Shown here: positions 40,916 to 49,740 of the stretch, piece after piece
How the letters are laid out: each line of letters starts with the position of its first letter
Position numbering within the stretch: the first letter of the stretch is position 1
Assembly: GCA_947624595.1 (NCBI GenBank)
Contig: CANQLC010000015.1
Span: 1 to 64,000 of the forward strand
DNA from: Simplicispira sp017987055
Lineage (GTDB): Bacteria; Pseudomonadota; Gammaproteobacteria; Burkholderiales; Burkholderiaceae_C
Direction: 5' to 3'
Length of the DNA stretch: 64,000 nucleotides
Position numbers and translations under genes: made by a program
The notes under the pieces: generated by a model
Told to the model about the DNA's origin: nothing
Databases searched by the model: none
The model's input: only the letters and a program-made list of their open reading frames with translations

Positions 40916-42133
40916 TCAAGCCGTTTGCAGTGCGGGGCGCTGAATGGTGTGCTCTTTGATCGGCAGATTGAGCAGGCCAGCCAGCACGCCCAGACCAATC
41001 GCCAAATACCAAACGATGTCGTAGCTGCCGGTGCGGTCGTACAAATAGCCACCCAGCCACACGCCCATAAAACTGCCCATTTGGTGGCTGAAAAACACAA
41101 AGCCGCCCAGCATTGACAAATGCTGCACGCCAAAAATTTGTGCCACCAGCGCATTGGTTGGCGGCACCGTGGACAACCACAGCGTGCCCATCACGGCGGA
41201 GAAAATATAGACGCTGGTCGGCGACAGTGGCACCAGCAAAAAGATGCTGATGACCACGGCGCGGGTGAAATAAATGAACGCCAGAATATGCCGCTTGGCC
41301 ATGCGCTGGCCGAGCACGCCAGCCGCATAGGTGCCAAACACGTTGAACAGTCCAATCAGCGCCAGTGCGTAGCTGGCCACTTGGGTCGAGAGACCGTGGT
41401 CTTTCAAGTAGCTGGGCATGTGTACGCCGATAAACACCACCTGAAAGCCGCAAACAAAGTAGCCCGCCATCAGCAGCAAAAAGCTTTTGTAGGTGAAGGC
41501 TTCGCGCAGCGCCTCGGCCACGCTTTGGCTGCGTTGCAACGGGGCTGAGCCGCTAAAACCCGGCTCGCGCAGGCCAAACGCCAGCGGCACAATCAGCAGC
41601 ACCATCAGCGACAGCGCCAACAGCGCGGTTTGCCAGCCCAGTGTGGTGATGAGAAAACCTTCCAGCGGCACCATCAAAAACTGCCCAAACGAGCCGGCTG
41701 CCGCCGCCACGCCCATCGCCCACGAGCGCCGGTCGGCGGCAATTTGCCGCCCCAGCACGCCGTAAATGACGGCGTAGGTGGTACCGGCCTGCGCCGCGCC
41801 AATCAGTACGCCGGTGGTCAGGGCAAAAATGGTTTCCGTCGGTGCCAGCGCCATGCCGACCAGCCCGAGGCCGTACAACACCGCGCCCGCAATCAGCACC
41901 CGAAACGCGCCAAACCGGTCGGCGGCCATGCCGGCAAAAACGCCGACCACGCCCCACGACAGGTTTTGAATCGCCATCGCCAGCGCAAACGATTGGCGTG
42001 TCCAGCCCATCTCTTGCGTGATGGGCTGTAGCCACAGGCCAAAGCCGTGGCGAATGCCCATCGACAGGGTGACGATGGCCGCGCCACAGGCGAGGACTTG
42101 GAAGGTAGAGAGTTTGCGGGCTGGAGATTGCAT
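40916..42133 (-). CDS. MFS transporter (organic-anion type)
   Basis: A 405-residue, 12-helix major facilitator protein. GMAADRFGAFRVLIAG is the loop 2-3 motif A; SMGIRHGFGLWLQPITQEMGW at the start is typical of the monocarboxylate/oxalate-formate-like group (OFA/MCT). The substrate is unknown, most likely a carboxylate. The ATG at 42133 begins MQSPARKLSTFQVL, a normal cytoplasmic start; more upstream starts fall in the parE promoter region. It is divergent from parE and coupled to the 57-residue membrane protein downstream. Confidence 0.85.
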   Translation of the reverse strand: MQSPARKLSTFQVLACGAAIVTLSMGIRHGFGLWLQPITQEMGWTRQSFALAMAIQNLSWGVVGVFAGMAADRFGAFRVLIAGAVLYGLGLVGMALAPTETIFALTTGVLIGAAQAGTTYAVIYGVLGRQIAADRRSWAMGVAAAAGSFGQFLMVPLEGFLITTLGWQTALLALSLMVLLIVPLAFGLREPGFSGSAPLQRSQSVAEALREAFTYKSFLLLMAGYFVCGFQVVFIGVHMPSYLKDHGLSTQVASYALALIGLFNVFGTYAAGVLGQRMAKRHILAFIYFTRAVVISIFLLVPLSPTSVYIFSAVMGTLWLSTVPPTNALVAQIFGVQHLSMLGGFVFFSHQMGSFMGVWLGGYLYDRTGSYDIVWYLAIGLGVLAGLLNLPIKEHTIQRPALQTA

Positions 42134-42167
42134 CGCAGCGAATGTAACGATTGCGGCGGTTTTCTGC

Positions 42168-42220
42168 TTGACAGTTACCTTAACGTCACATACAGCCAGT
42201 AGAAACCCTATCACTACAAT
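42168..42220 (+). promoter_or_regulatory. Candidate parE promoter region
   Basis: A perfect TTGACA at 42168-42173 with TACAGC 17 bases later (weak -10), and separately a TACAAT box at 42215-42220 only nine bases before the parE ATG, which would give a nearly leaderless mRNA. Which one is used cannot be decided by eye. Confidence 0.35.
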
Positions 42221-42228
42221 CGCGCACC

Positions 42229-44250
42229 ATGGCTGTAAAACCCACCTCTGTGACCCCTTCTCCCTCCGCTTCCTCCACTGCAACCCTGCCCGAATATTCC
42301 GAAAGCTCCATCCGCGTGCTCAAGGGCTTGGAGCCGGTCAAGCAGCGCCCGGGGATGTACACCCGCACCGACAACCCGCTGCACATCATCCAAGAAGTGC
42401 TGGACAACGCCGCCGACGAAGCCCTCGCTGGCCACGGCAAAAAAATCAAAGTCACGCTGCACCAAGATGGCTCGGTCAGCATTGACGACGATGGCCGGGG
42501 CATTCCGTTTGGCCTGCACCCGGAGGAAAACGCCCCGGTGATTGAGCTGGTATTCACCCAGCTGCACGCTGGCGGCAAGTTTGACAAAGGCAAGGGCGGC
42601 GCTTACAGCTTCTCTGGCGGTCTGCACGGCGTGGGCGTCTCCGTCACCAACGCGCTGTCGCAGCGCATGGAAGTGGCCAGCCACCGCGAAGGCCAAGTGG
42701 CAACGCTGGTGTTCTCCGGCGGCGACGTCATCGAGCCGCTGGCTTTGCGCCCGCAAGCCACGGGCGAGCGCCGCCAAGGCACCAGCGTGCGTGCGTGGCC
42801 CGATGCCAAATATTTTGAATCCAGCCAACTGCCGATGCCGGCGCTGATTCACCTGCTGCGCAGCAAAGCGGTGCTGATGCCCGGCGTCTCGGTGACGCTG
42901 GTCAACGAGCAAAACGGTGACAAGCGCGACACGCAAACGTGGCAATACAAAGGCGGCCTGCGCGACTATTTGCAGCAAACGCTGTCGGCCGACCCGGTGA
43001 TTCCGCTGTTTGAAGGCAGCGGCTTTGCCAGCGCTGCCGACGAAAACTTTGCCGAAGGCGAGGGCGCCGCGTGGTGCGTCGCCTTCACCGAAGACGGTGG
43101 CGTGGTGCGCGAGAGTTACGTCAACCTGATTCCGACCAGCGCCGGCGGCACTCATGAGAGCGGCCTGCGCGATGGCCTGTTCCAAGCCGTCAAAGGCTTT
43201 ATTGAGCTGCACAGCCTGCTGCCCAAAGGCGTGAAGCTGATGCCGGAAGACGTGTTCGCCCGCGCCAGCTACGTGCTCTCGACCAAAGTGCTGGATCCGC
43301 AATTCCAAGGCCAAATCAAAGAGCGGCTGAACTCGCGCGATGCAGTGCGGCTGGTCAGTAGCTTTGTGCGCCCGGCGCTGGAACTGTGGCTGAACCAGCA
43401 CGTTGAATACGGCAAAAAGCTGGCCGAGCTGGCGATCAAAGCCGCGCAGACGCGCCAAAAAGCCAGCCAAAAAGTCGAAAAGCGCAAAGGCTCGGGCGTG
43501 GCCGTGCTGCCCGGCAAGCTGACCGATTGCGAAAGCCGCGACACGGCCTACAACGAAGTGTTTCTGGTCGAGGGCGATAGCGCCGGTGGCAGCGCCAAAA
43601 TGGGCCGCGACAAAGAAACCCAAGCCGTGCTGCCGCTGCGTGGCAAGGTGCTGAACACGTGGGAAGTCGAGCGCGACCGGCTGTTTGCCAACAACGAAAT
43701 CCACGACATTTCTGTCGCCATCGGTGTCGATCCGCACGGCCCGAACGACACGCCGGATTTGTCCGGCCTGCGCTACGGCAAGATTTGTATCCTGAGCGAC
43801 GCGGACGTCGATGGCTCGCACATCCAAGTGCTGCTGCTGACCTTGTTCTTCCGCCACTTTCCCAAGCTGATTGACGCCGGCCACATCTACGTTGCGCGCC
43901 CGCCGCTGTTTCGCGTCGATGTGCCAGCGCGCGGCAAAAAACCGGCCGCCAAGGTGTATGCGCTGGACGAGGGCGAGCTGACCGCCATCCTCGACAAAGC
44001 CGAAAAAGACGGCGTGGCGCGCGACAAATGCAGCATCAGCCGCTTCAAAGGCTTGGGCGAGATGAACGCCGAGCAGCTGTGGGAAACCACCCTCAACCCC
44101 GACACGCGCCGCCTGCTGCCGGTGCAACTGGGCGGCATGGACTTTGGCGCGACCGAAGCTTTGATCACCAAGCTGATGGGCAAAGGCGAAGCCGCCGCCC
44201 GCCGCGAGCTGATGGAGCTGCACGGCAACAGCGTAGAGCTGGATATTTGA
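42229..44250 (+). CDS. parE: Topoisomerase IV subunit B
   Basis: A 673-residue GHKL ATPase subunit that, with ParC, decatenates daughter chromosomes. It shows YSESSIRVLKGLEPVKQRPGMY, EVLDNAADEALAGHG (Bergerat fold), GLHGVGVSVTNALS, the TOPRIM signature LVEGDSAGGSAKMGRD, EDGDVDGSHI-like ILSDADVDGSHIQVLLLT, and the ParE-type C-terminus RRLLPVQLGGMDFGATEALITKLMGKGEA. Partner parC lies 906 bp downstream, the gap being filled by an MqsRA module. Ends LHGNSVELDI. Confidence 0.96.
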   Translation: MAVKPTSVTPSPSASSTATLPEYSESSIRVLKGLEPVKQRPGMYTRTDNPLHIIQEVLDNAADEALAGHGKKIKVTLHQDGSVSIDDDGRGIPFGLHPEENAPVIELVFTQLHAGGKFDKGKGGAYSFSGGLHGVGVSVTNALSQRMEVASHREGQVATLVFSGGDVIEPLALRPQATGERRQGTSVRAWPDAKYFESSQLPMPALIHLLRSKAVLMPGVSVTLVNEQNGDKRDTQTWQYKGGLRDYLQQTLSADPVIPLFEGSGFASAADENFAEGEGAAWCVAFTEDGGVVRESYVNLIPTSAGGTHESGLRDGLFQAVKGFIELHSLLPKGVKLMPEDVFARASYVLSTKVLDPQFQGQIKERLNSRDAVRLVSSFVRPALELWLNQHVEYGKKLAELAIKAAQTRQKASQKVEKRKGSGVAVLPGKLTDCESRDTAYNEVFLVEGDSAGGSAKMGRDKETQAVLPLRGKVLNTWEVERDRLFANNEIHDISVAIGVDPHGPNDTPDLSGLRYGKICILSDADVDGSHIQVLLLTLFFRHFPKLIDAGHIYVARPPLFRVDVPARGKKPAAKVYALDEGELTAILDKAEKDGVARDKCSISRFKGLGEMNAEQLWETTLNPDTRRLLPVQLGGMDFGATEALITKLMGKGEAAARRELMELHGNSVELDI

Positions 44251-44269
44251 GTTAAATATCAGTGTTTTA

Positions 44270-44317
44270 GGCCTCTAGCCCAATAGATACGTGCGCTAGC
44301 AGCTCTCATTTTTGAAT
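44270..44317 (+). repeat. Repeat copy, left flank of mqsRA
   Basis: GGCCTCTAGCCC... GTGCGCTAGC then AGCTCTCATTTTTGAAT. The last 17 bases (44301-44317) are identical to those of the copy at 45092-45139 and differ from the AGCTATCAATTTT ending of other copies. Confidence 0.88.
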
Positions 44318-44343
44318 AAACACTTGCCGCCAGCCAATAAAAA

Positions 44344-44363
44344 ATCCCCTTTAAGGGGATAAT
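44344..44363 (+). promoter_or_regulatory. Candidate MqsA operator and -10 of mqsRA
   Basis: ATCCCCTTTAAGGGGAT (44344-44360) is a perfect 17-base palindrome overlapping GATAAT (44358-44363), a -10-like box, eight bases before the mqsR start. MqsA-type antitoxins bind palindromes in their own promoter (AACCT-AGGTT in E. coli), so autorepression is likely. It could instead be a small parE terminator, but it lacks a T run. Confidence 0.55.
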
Positions 44364-44370
44364 TGACCTT

Positions 44371-44670
44371 ATGGAAAAGCATTCGCCCCACTATACGCTG
44401 GCCGAAATTCAGGCCCAGATGACATCGGTGCTGGACATGAATCTGACCTTTTCCGCCCGAAGTGGCATTCGGCTGGTGGGCATGGCGCAAGCCGATGCTT
44501 TGGCTGTGGTGCAGTGTCTGGGTCGCAAGGACTTTTACAAAAGCATGACCACCCACGGCGATCACCGGGTCTGGCAAGACGTCTATCACGGGCAGTGGGG
44601 CGATATTGCGCTCTACATCAAGTTCCAGCAGGCGGGTGAGTATTTTGTGGTCTCGTTTAAGGAGTTGTGA
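44371..44670 (+). CDS. mqsR: MqsR-family mRNA interferase toxin
   Basis: A 99-residue toxin of the MqsR family, which in E. coli cleaves mRNA at GCU sites. The family start MEKHSPHYTLAEIQ, central RLVGMAQADALAVV, and the diagnostic DFYKSMTTHGDHRVWQDVYH (catalytic Lys/Tyr/Arg region) and C-terminal VVSFKEL are all present, and the length matches E. coli MqsR (98). Toxin-first order followed by mqsA one base downstream is as expected. It lies between parE and parC, flanked by repeat copies. With a -10-like box this close, the transcript may have almost no leader. Confidence 0.93.
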   Translation: MEKHSPHYTLAEIQAQMTSVLDMNLTFSARSGIRLVGMAQADALAVVQCLGRKDFYKSMTTHGDHRVWQDVYHGQWGDIALYIKFQQAGEYFVVSFKEL

Positions 44671-44671
44671 G

Positions 44672-45076
44672 ATGGCAAGCAAATGGCATGGAAACGCCTG
44701 CCCCCTGTGCGGGGCCGGGGTGTTGCACGACGGCGTCAAAACCGTGACTCAGCCGTACAAAGGGCACGTGTATAGCACTGAAACCCACGGGGCGTTTTGC
44801 GACCACTGCGCCGATGGCATTGCCCAGTTTGACGCAACCGAAGAAGCGGCTTGGCTGGCTTTTCGTGACCGTATGGATGCGCTGGAGGCCGCCGAATTGG
44901 CGCGGATTCGCAAAAAATTAAAGCTCACCCAATTGGAGGCAGCGCAACTGACGGGAGGCGGAAAAAACGCTTTTTCACGCTACGAACGTGGTCAAGCCAA
45001 GCCGTTGGCGGCGGTGGTGAATTTGTTTCGTTTGCTAGACCAGTACCCCGAATTGTTGGGTGAGTTGAGAACCTAA
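44672..45076 (+). CDS. mqsA: MqsA-family antitoxin
   Basis: A 134-residue antitoxin with an N-terminal zinc-binding domain (CPLCGAG near 10-16 and CDHCADG near 41-47), which neutralises MqsR, and a C-terminal HTH-XRE DNA-binding domain with LTQLEAAQLTGGGKNAFSRYERGQAKP, identical in plan to E. coli MqsA (LSLTQKEASEIFGGGVNAFSRYEKG). It should repress its own operon. It starts one base after the mqsR stop and is followed by a repeat copy and parC. Confidence 0.94.
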   Translation: MASKWHGNACPLCGAGVLHDGVKTVTQPYKGHVYSTETHGAFCDHCADGIAQFDATEEAAWLAFRDRMDALEAAELARIRKKLKLTQLEAAQLTGGGKNAFSRYERGQAKPLAAVVNLFRLLDQYPELLGELRT

Positions 45077-45091
45077 ATAATAGATAAAAAC

Positions 45092-45139
45092 AGCCTCCAG
45101 CCCTTATATAGCAAGCGCTGTTAGCTCTCATTTTTGAAT
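45092..45139 (+). repeat. Repeat copy, right flank of mqsRA
   Basis: AGCCTCCAGCCCTTATATAG, AAGCGCTGTT and then AGCTCTCATTTTTGAAT (45123-45139), direct orientation with the copy left of mqsRA and sharing its private 17-base ending. Confidence 0.85.
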
Positions 45140-45155
45140 TAAATTTATTGTCCAG

Positions 45156-47549
45156 ATGACCGACGACCTTTTGACTTCTTTGGCCGACGCGCCTGCGCCC
45201 GATGAGGGCACCCACAACGCTGCCGACGCTGCCGCCGCCCCCGACAACGACTGCCTTGGCGGTTACGCCCAGCGCGCTTACCTTGAATACGCGCTGAGCG
45301 TCGTCAAAGGCCGCGCGTTGCCCGATGTCTGCGACGGCATGAAGCCGGTGCAGCGGCGCATTTTGTACGCGATGGAGCGCATGGGCTTGGGCTACTCCGG
45401 CCCGAACGGCAACACCGCGCCGCGTCCGGTCAAAAGCGCCCGCGTGGTCGGCGATGTGCTGGGACGCTTTCACCCGCACGGCGACCAGTCGGCCTACGAC
45501 GCGCTGGTGAGGATGGCGCAGGACTTTTCGCAGCGCTACCCGTTGATCGACGGCCAAGGCAATTTTGGTTCGCGCGATGGCGACGGCGCGGCGGCGATGC
45601 GCTACACCGAGGCGCGTTTGGCCAAAATCACCCGGCTGCTGGTGGAGGAAATTGACGAGGGCACGGTCGATTTCATCCCCAACTACGACGGCTCGACTGT
45701 GGAGCCGCGCCAGTTGCCGGCGCGCTTGCCGTTTGCGCTGCTCAACGGTGCCAGCGGCATTGCCGTCGGCTTGGCGACCGAAATCCCCAGCCACAACCTG
45801 CGCGAAGTGGCCGACGCTTGCGTCGCGCTCATCAAAAACCCGCAACTGCCCGAGGCCGATTTGCTGGCGCTGCTGCCCGGCCCGGACTACCCCGGCGGCG
45901 GCCAAATCATCAGCGCCGCCAGCGACATTGCCGATGCCTACCGCAGCGGGCGCGGCAGCCTGAAGGTGCGCGCGCGCTGGAAAATTGAAGAGCTGGCGCG
46001 CGGCCAGTGGCAGTTGGTCGTCACCGAGTTGCCGCCCGGCGTCAGCACGCAAAAGGTGCTAGAAGAAATCGAAGAGCTGACCAACCCGAAAATTAAAACT
46101 GGCAAAAAAGCGCTGAGCCAAGACCAAGTGCAGCTCAAAGCCAGCGTGCTGGCGGTGCTGGACGGTGTGCGCGATGAATCCAGCAAAGACGCCGCCGTGC
46201 GCTTGGTGTGCGAACCCAAAACCGGCAAAACGCCCCAGCAAGAGCTGATTACGGCGCTGTTGGCGCACACCAGTTTGGAGACGTCGTCCTCCATCAACCT
46301 GACGATGATTGGCATTGACGGCAAGCCGGTGCAAAAGTCGCTGCGCCAGATGCTGGTGGAGTGGCTGGCGTTTAGGCACATCACCATCACGCGCCGCTCT
46401 GAGCACCGCTTGCACAAGGTGAGCGAGCGCATCCACATTTTGGAAGGGCGGCAAATGGTGCTGCTCAACATCGACGAGGTGATTGCCATCATCCGCAATG
46501 CCGAGGAGCCCAAAGCCGATCTGATAGAGCGCTTTGCCCTGAGCGAGCGCCAAGCCGACGATATTTTAGAAATTCGCCTGCGCCAGTTGGCGCGCTTAGA
46601 GGCCATCAAGATTGAGCAAGAGTTGCAAACGCTGCGCGACAGCCAAGGCAAGCTGCAAGATATTTTGGCCAACCCAGCGGTGCTGCGCCGCTTGATGGTC
46701 AAAGAGATTGAGCAAGACGCCAAGCAGTTTGCCGACGCCCGGCGCACGCTGATTCAGGCCGAGAAAAAAGCCGTGGTCGAGGTCAAAGTGGTCGATGAGC
46801 CGGTGACGGTGGTGGTGTCGGACAAAGGCTGGGTGCGCGCGCGCAGCGGCCACGGGCACGAGGCGGGCAGCTTTGCCTTTAAAGCCGGCGACGCGCTGTA
46901 CGGCACCTTTGAGTGCCGCACGGTCGATACCTTTGTGGTGTTTGGCAGCAATGGCCGGGTGTATTCGGTGCCGGTGGCGCAGTTGCCCAACGCCCGCGGC
47001 GACGGCCAGCCAGTGACGACGCTGATTGAGCTGGAAGCCGGTACGCACATCGCCCACTACTTTGCCGGCCCGGCGGCGGCCATGCTGCTGCTGGCCAGCA
47101 GCGGCGGTTATGGCTTTTTGGCCAGCGTTGAGGGCATGGTCTCGCGCAACAAAAGCGGCAAAGCCTTCATCAGCTTGGCCGAGGGCGAGGCGGTGTGCGT
47201 GCCCTCGCACGCCGCCCACAGCAGTGGCAGTGCGGCGTTGTTGGACGCCACACACGTGGCGTGCGTGTCAGTCGGCGGGCGCATTTTGACGTTTGCCATC
47301 AGCGATTTGAAGCGCATGGACAAGGGCGGGCGCGGGCTGATGCTGATTGATTTGGAAGACAACGACCAGCTGGCCGGTGCGGCGGCGTACACGCGCAGCA
47401 TCCGCATCGACGGTATCGGGCGCGGTGGCAAGGCGCGCCAAGAGACGCTGGATATTCGCTCGCTCAATAACGCCGCCGCACCGCGCGGGCGCAAAGGCAA
47501 GGCAGTGAATGTGACCTTTAAACCAGCGCTGGTGACGCGCGTGGAGTGA
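45156..47549 (+). CDS. parC: Topoisomerase IV subunit A
   Basis: A 797-residue DNA breakage-reunion subunit. The catalytic tyrosine is Tyr150 (AAMRYTEARL), and the quinolone-determining region reads HPHGDQSAYDALVRMAQ: the position equivalent to E. coli Ser80 is Gln111, and that of Glu84 is Asp115. Coiled-coil tower (about 370-440) and a short beta-pinwheel C-terminal domain follow, typical of ParC rather than GyrA (no GyrA box). It begins 80 bp after mqsA and 17 bp after a repeat copy, so it may be cotranscribed with mqsRA or have a promoter of its own in the repeat. Confidence 0.96.
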   Translation: MTDDLLTSLADAPAPDEGTHNAADAAAAPDNDCLGGYAQRAYLEYALSVVKGRALPDVCDGMKPVQRRILYAMERMGLGYSGPNGNTAPRPVKSARVVGDVLGRFHPHGDQSAYDALVRMAQDFSQRYPLIDGQGNFGSRDGDGAAAMRYTEARLAKITRLLVEEIDEGTVDFIPNYDGSTVEPRQLPARLPFALLNGASGIAVGLATEIPSHNLREVADACVALIKNPQLPEADLLALLPGPDYPGGGQIISAASDIADAYRSGRGSLKVRARWKIEELARGQWQLVVTELPPGVSTQKVLEEIEELTNPKIKTGKKALSQDQVQLKASVLAVLDGVRDESSKDAAVRLVCEPKTGKTPQQELITALLAHTSLETSSSINLTMIGIDGKPVQKSLRQMLVEWLAFRHITITRRSEHRLHKVSERIHILEGRQMVLLNIDEVIAIIRNAEEPKADLIERFALSERQADDILEIRLRQLARLEAIKIEQELQTLRDSQGKLQDILANPAVLRRLMVKEIEQDAKQFADARRTLIQAEKKAVVEVKVVDEPVTVVVSDKGWVRARSGHGHEAGSFAFKAGDALYGTFECRTVDTFVVFGSNGRVYSVPVAQLPNARGDGQPVTTLIELEAGTHIAHYFAGPAAAMLLLASSGGYGFLASVEGMVSRNKSGKAFISLAEGEAVCVPSHAAHSSGSAALLDATHVACVSVGGRILTFAISDLKRMDKGGRGLMLIDLEDNDQLAGAAAYTRSIRIDGIGRGGKARQETLDIRSLNNAAAPRGRKGKAVNVTFKPALVTRVE

Positions 47550-47677
47550 TGGGCCGATAGCCTGAGCGCAGGCGGTGCGCTCTTGCACATTGGCCTTGCG
47601 CATCTTTGTTCTCTATGGCTTTGGGCAGTACATTGCTGCTTTCCATGCTATTTACCAGAGAAGAAGGAGGGGCTTGT

Positions 47678-49213
47678 ATGCAGCAGCTTCGCATTGCGCA
47701 CAAATTGTGGTTGTCTGTGCTCGCCATCGTGGCGTTGTTGGTGGCGGCGATTGGTTTTGCCGGTTATCGCACTGCCAAGCTCGAGAGCGAGAGCGATGCG
47801 GCCAGTGTTGCCTTGGCCACCCGCGTGGCCTTGGCGCTGCGCTGGACGGGTTTGACCGAGACCAACGCCGCCCGCACCCAAGCCGTCATTGTCAGCAGCG
47901 ACCCCGAGGTCGAGCGGGTGTTCAAGGATGCGATGGCCGCCACCACCGCCAGCATTGGCGAGGTGCAAAAGCGCATCGAAGCGATGGATTTGCCCCAGAC
48001 CGACCGGGCGCAAATGGCCCAAATTGCCGAGGCGCGCAAAACAATGGCAGCGGCCCGCGCCAAGGCGCGCCAGCTCAAGGCTGCTGGGCAGTTGGACGAA
48101 GCGGTGGCGTTTATCAACGGCACTTACAACCCGGCCTCGGACGCCTATCTACAAACCCTGCGCGACTTTGTACAAATGCAGCAGCAGGCCGCGAGCCAAC
48201 AAGAAACCATCACCGCCAACGCGCGCATGGCGACGGTGCAAATGGTGGCTGCAGCACTGGGTGCAGTGTTGCTGGCGCTGGTGGTCGGCGCTGCGGCCTT
48301 GATCCGCAGCATCCAGCAGCCGCTGGCGCAGGCCAACGCACTGGCGGCGCAGATTGCTTCGGGCGATTTGAGTGCCCACGCGCAAGTCTCGCGCGGCGAT
48401 GAGTTTGGCGAGCTGCTGCGCGCGCTCTACGCCATGAGCGCCTCGCTGGGGCGCATGGTGCAGCAGGTGCGCCAAAGCACCGACAGCATTGCCACCGCCA
48501 GCAGCCAAATCGCCAGTGGCAACCACGACCTGTCGGCGCGCACCGAGCAAACCGCCAGCAACCTGCAACAAACTGCGGCGGCGATGGAAGAGTTCAGCAG
48601 CACCATCAGCCAAAGTGCCCACAGCGCGCAGCAGGCCAGCACGCTGGCCGCCGGTGCTTCAGGCGTGGCGCGGCGCGGCGGCGAGGTGGTCGGTCAAGTG
48701 GTCAGCACGATGGAGGAGATCAACCACAGCAGCCAAAAAATTGCCGACATCATTGGCGTGATCGACTCGATTGCTTTCCAAACCAACATCTTGGCGCTCA
48801 ACGCGGCGGTGGAAGCGGCGCGCGCTGGTGAGCAAGGCCGTGGCTTTGCTGTGGTGGCCAGTGAGGTGCGCAGCTTGGCTGGCCGCAGTGCGCAGGCAGC
48901 CAAAGAGATCAAAGATTTGATTACCGCCTCGGTCGAACGGGTAGGCGCTGGCCAGCGGTTGGTGCAAGACGCCGGCACCACCATGCACGACATCGTGCAA
49001 TCGGTGCAGCGCGTGACCGACATGATTGGCGAAATCACCTCGGCCTCGACCGAGCAAAGCACGGGAATTGCGCAGGTCGCTCAGGCCGTGGGCAACCTCG
49101 ACCAGATGACGCAGCAAAACGCCGCGCTGGTCGAAGAAAGCGCCGCCGCCGCGCAAAGCCTGCACGAGCAAGCTGACCAACTGGCGCAAGTGGTGGCGGC
49201 GTTTAAGGTTTAA
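47678..49213 (+). CDS. Methyl-accepting chemotaxis protein without tether pentapeptide
   Basis: A 511-residue chemoreceptor: membrane helix near residues 12-30 (LWLSVLAIVALLVAAIGFAGY), a 4HB-type periplasmic sensor to about 190, a second helix (VAAALGAVLLALVVGAAAL), HAMP, then the signalling coiled coil with tip ILALNAAVEAARAGEQGRGFAVVASEVR (about 368-395). It ends VVAAFKV and has no NWETF-like tail, so methylation would depend on other receptors. ATG 47678 is set by AAGGAGGGG upstream; an earlier in-frame codon is rejected for lack of such a site. It overlaps the ridA stop by 4 bp on the opposite strand. Confidence 0.92.
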   Translation: MQQLRIAHKLWLSVLAIVALLVAAIGFAGYRTAKLESESDAASVALATRVALALRWTGLTETNAARTQAVIVSSDPEVERVFKDAMAATTASIGEVQKRIEAMDLPQTDRAQMAQIAEARKTMAAARAKARQLKAAGQLDEAVAFINGTYNPASDAYLQTLRDFVQMQQQAASQQETITANARMATVQMVAAALGAVLLALVVGAAALIRSIQQPLAQANALAAQIASGDLSAHAQVSRGDEFGELLRALYAMSASLGRMVQQVRQSTDSIATASSQIASGNHDLSARTEQTASNLQQTAAAMEEFSSTISQSAHSAQQASTLAAGASGVARRGGEVVGQVVSTMEEINHSSQKIADIIGVIDSIAFQTNILALNAAVEAARAGEQGRGFAVVASEVRSLAGRSAQAAKEIKDLITASVERVGAGQRLVQDAGTTMHDIVQSVQRVTDMIGEITSASTEQSTGIAQVAQAVGNLDQMTQQNAALVEESAAAAQSLHEQADQLAQVVAAFKV

Positions 49214-49668
49214 GCCAACTCAGCGACCATCTCAATTTCCACGCAGGCGCCCATCGGAATTTGCGCCACACCAAAGGCGCTGCGGGCGTGGGTGCCGCGC
49301 TCGCCAAAGACCTCGGCCAGCAGCTCGCTGGCGCCGTTGGTGACCAAGTGGTGCTCGGTGAAATCGGCGGTCGAATTGACCAAGCTGACCAGCTTGACGA
49401 TGCGCACCACGCGGTTCAAATCGCCACCAGCGGCCGCTTGTAGCGTGCCCATCAGGTCGATAGCAATGGCGCGCGCCGCCAGTTTGCCGCCTTCAGTACC
49501 CATCGTCTTGCCCAATTGACCCACCCACGGCTTGCCGTCTTGGCGGGCGATGTGGCCGCTTAAAAATACCAAATTGCCGGTTTGCACATAGGGCAAGTAG
49601 GCGGCAGCCGGCACCGATACCGGCGGCAAGGTGATGTTCAGGGCGGTGAGTTTGTCGTAAACGCTCAT
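49210..49668 (-). CDS. RidA/YjgF-family imine deaminase-like protein
   Basis: A 152-residue member of the long RidA subgroup, related to the enzymes that hydrolyse reactive enamine/imine intermediates. It shows YVQTGNLVFLSGHIARQDG, GKLAARAIAIDLMGTLQAAAGGDLNRVVRIVKL, and GERGTHARSAFGVAQIPMGACVEIEM; the canonical Arg of active RidA proteins (Arg105 of RidA) corresponds to HARSAFGV. Function in this organism is unknown. It is divergent from comEC (73 bp). Confidence 0.9.
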   Translation of the reverse strand: MSVYDKLTALNITLPPVSVPAAAYLPYVQTGNLVFLSGHIARQDGKPWVGQLGKTMGTEGGKLAARAIAIDLMGTLQAAAGGDLNRVVRIVKLVSLVNSTADFTEHHLVTNGASELLAEVFGERGTHARSAFGVAQIPMGACVEIEMVAELA

Positions 49669-49740
49669 GGTGTTTCCTTGGATAAAAACGGGTGAAAAAA
49701 GCACTGAGAGGGTAAGACAGAAAAACACTGTTTGGTGTTT

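Noticed and set aside
42214..44223. Open frame of 669 residues antisense to parE
   Set aside because: Long antisense frames are common in GC-rich genes; the composition is rich in Arg/His/Gln/Ala with no recognisable domain, and parE is certain.
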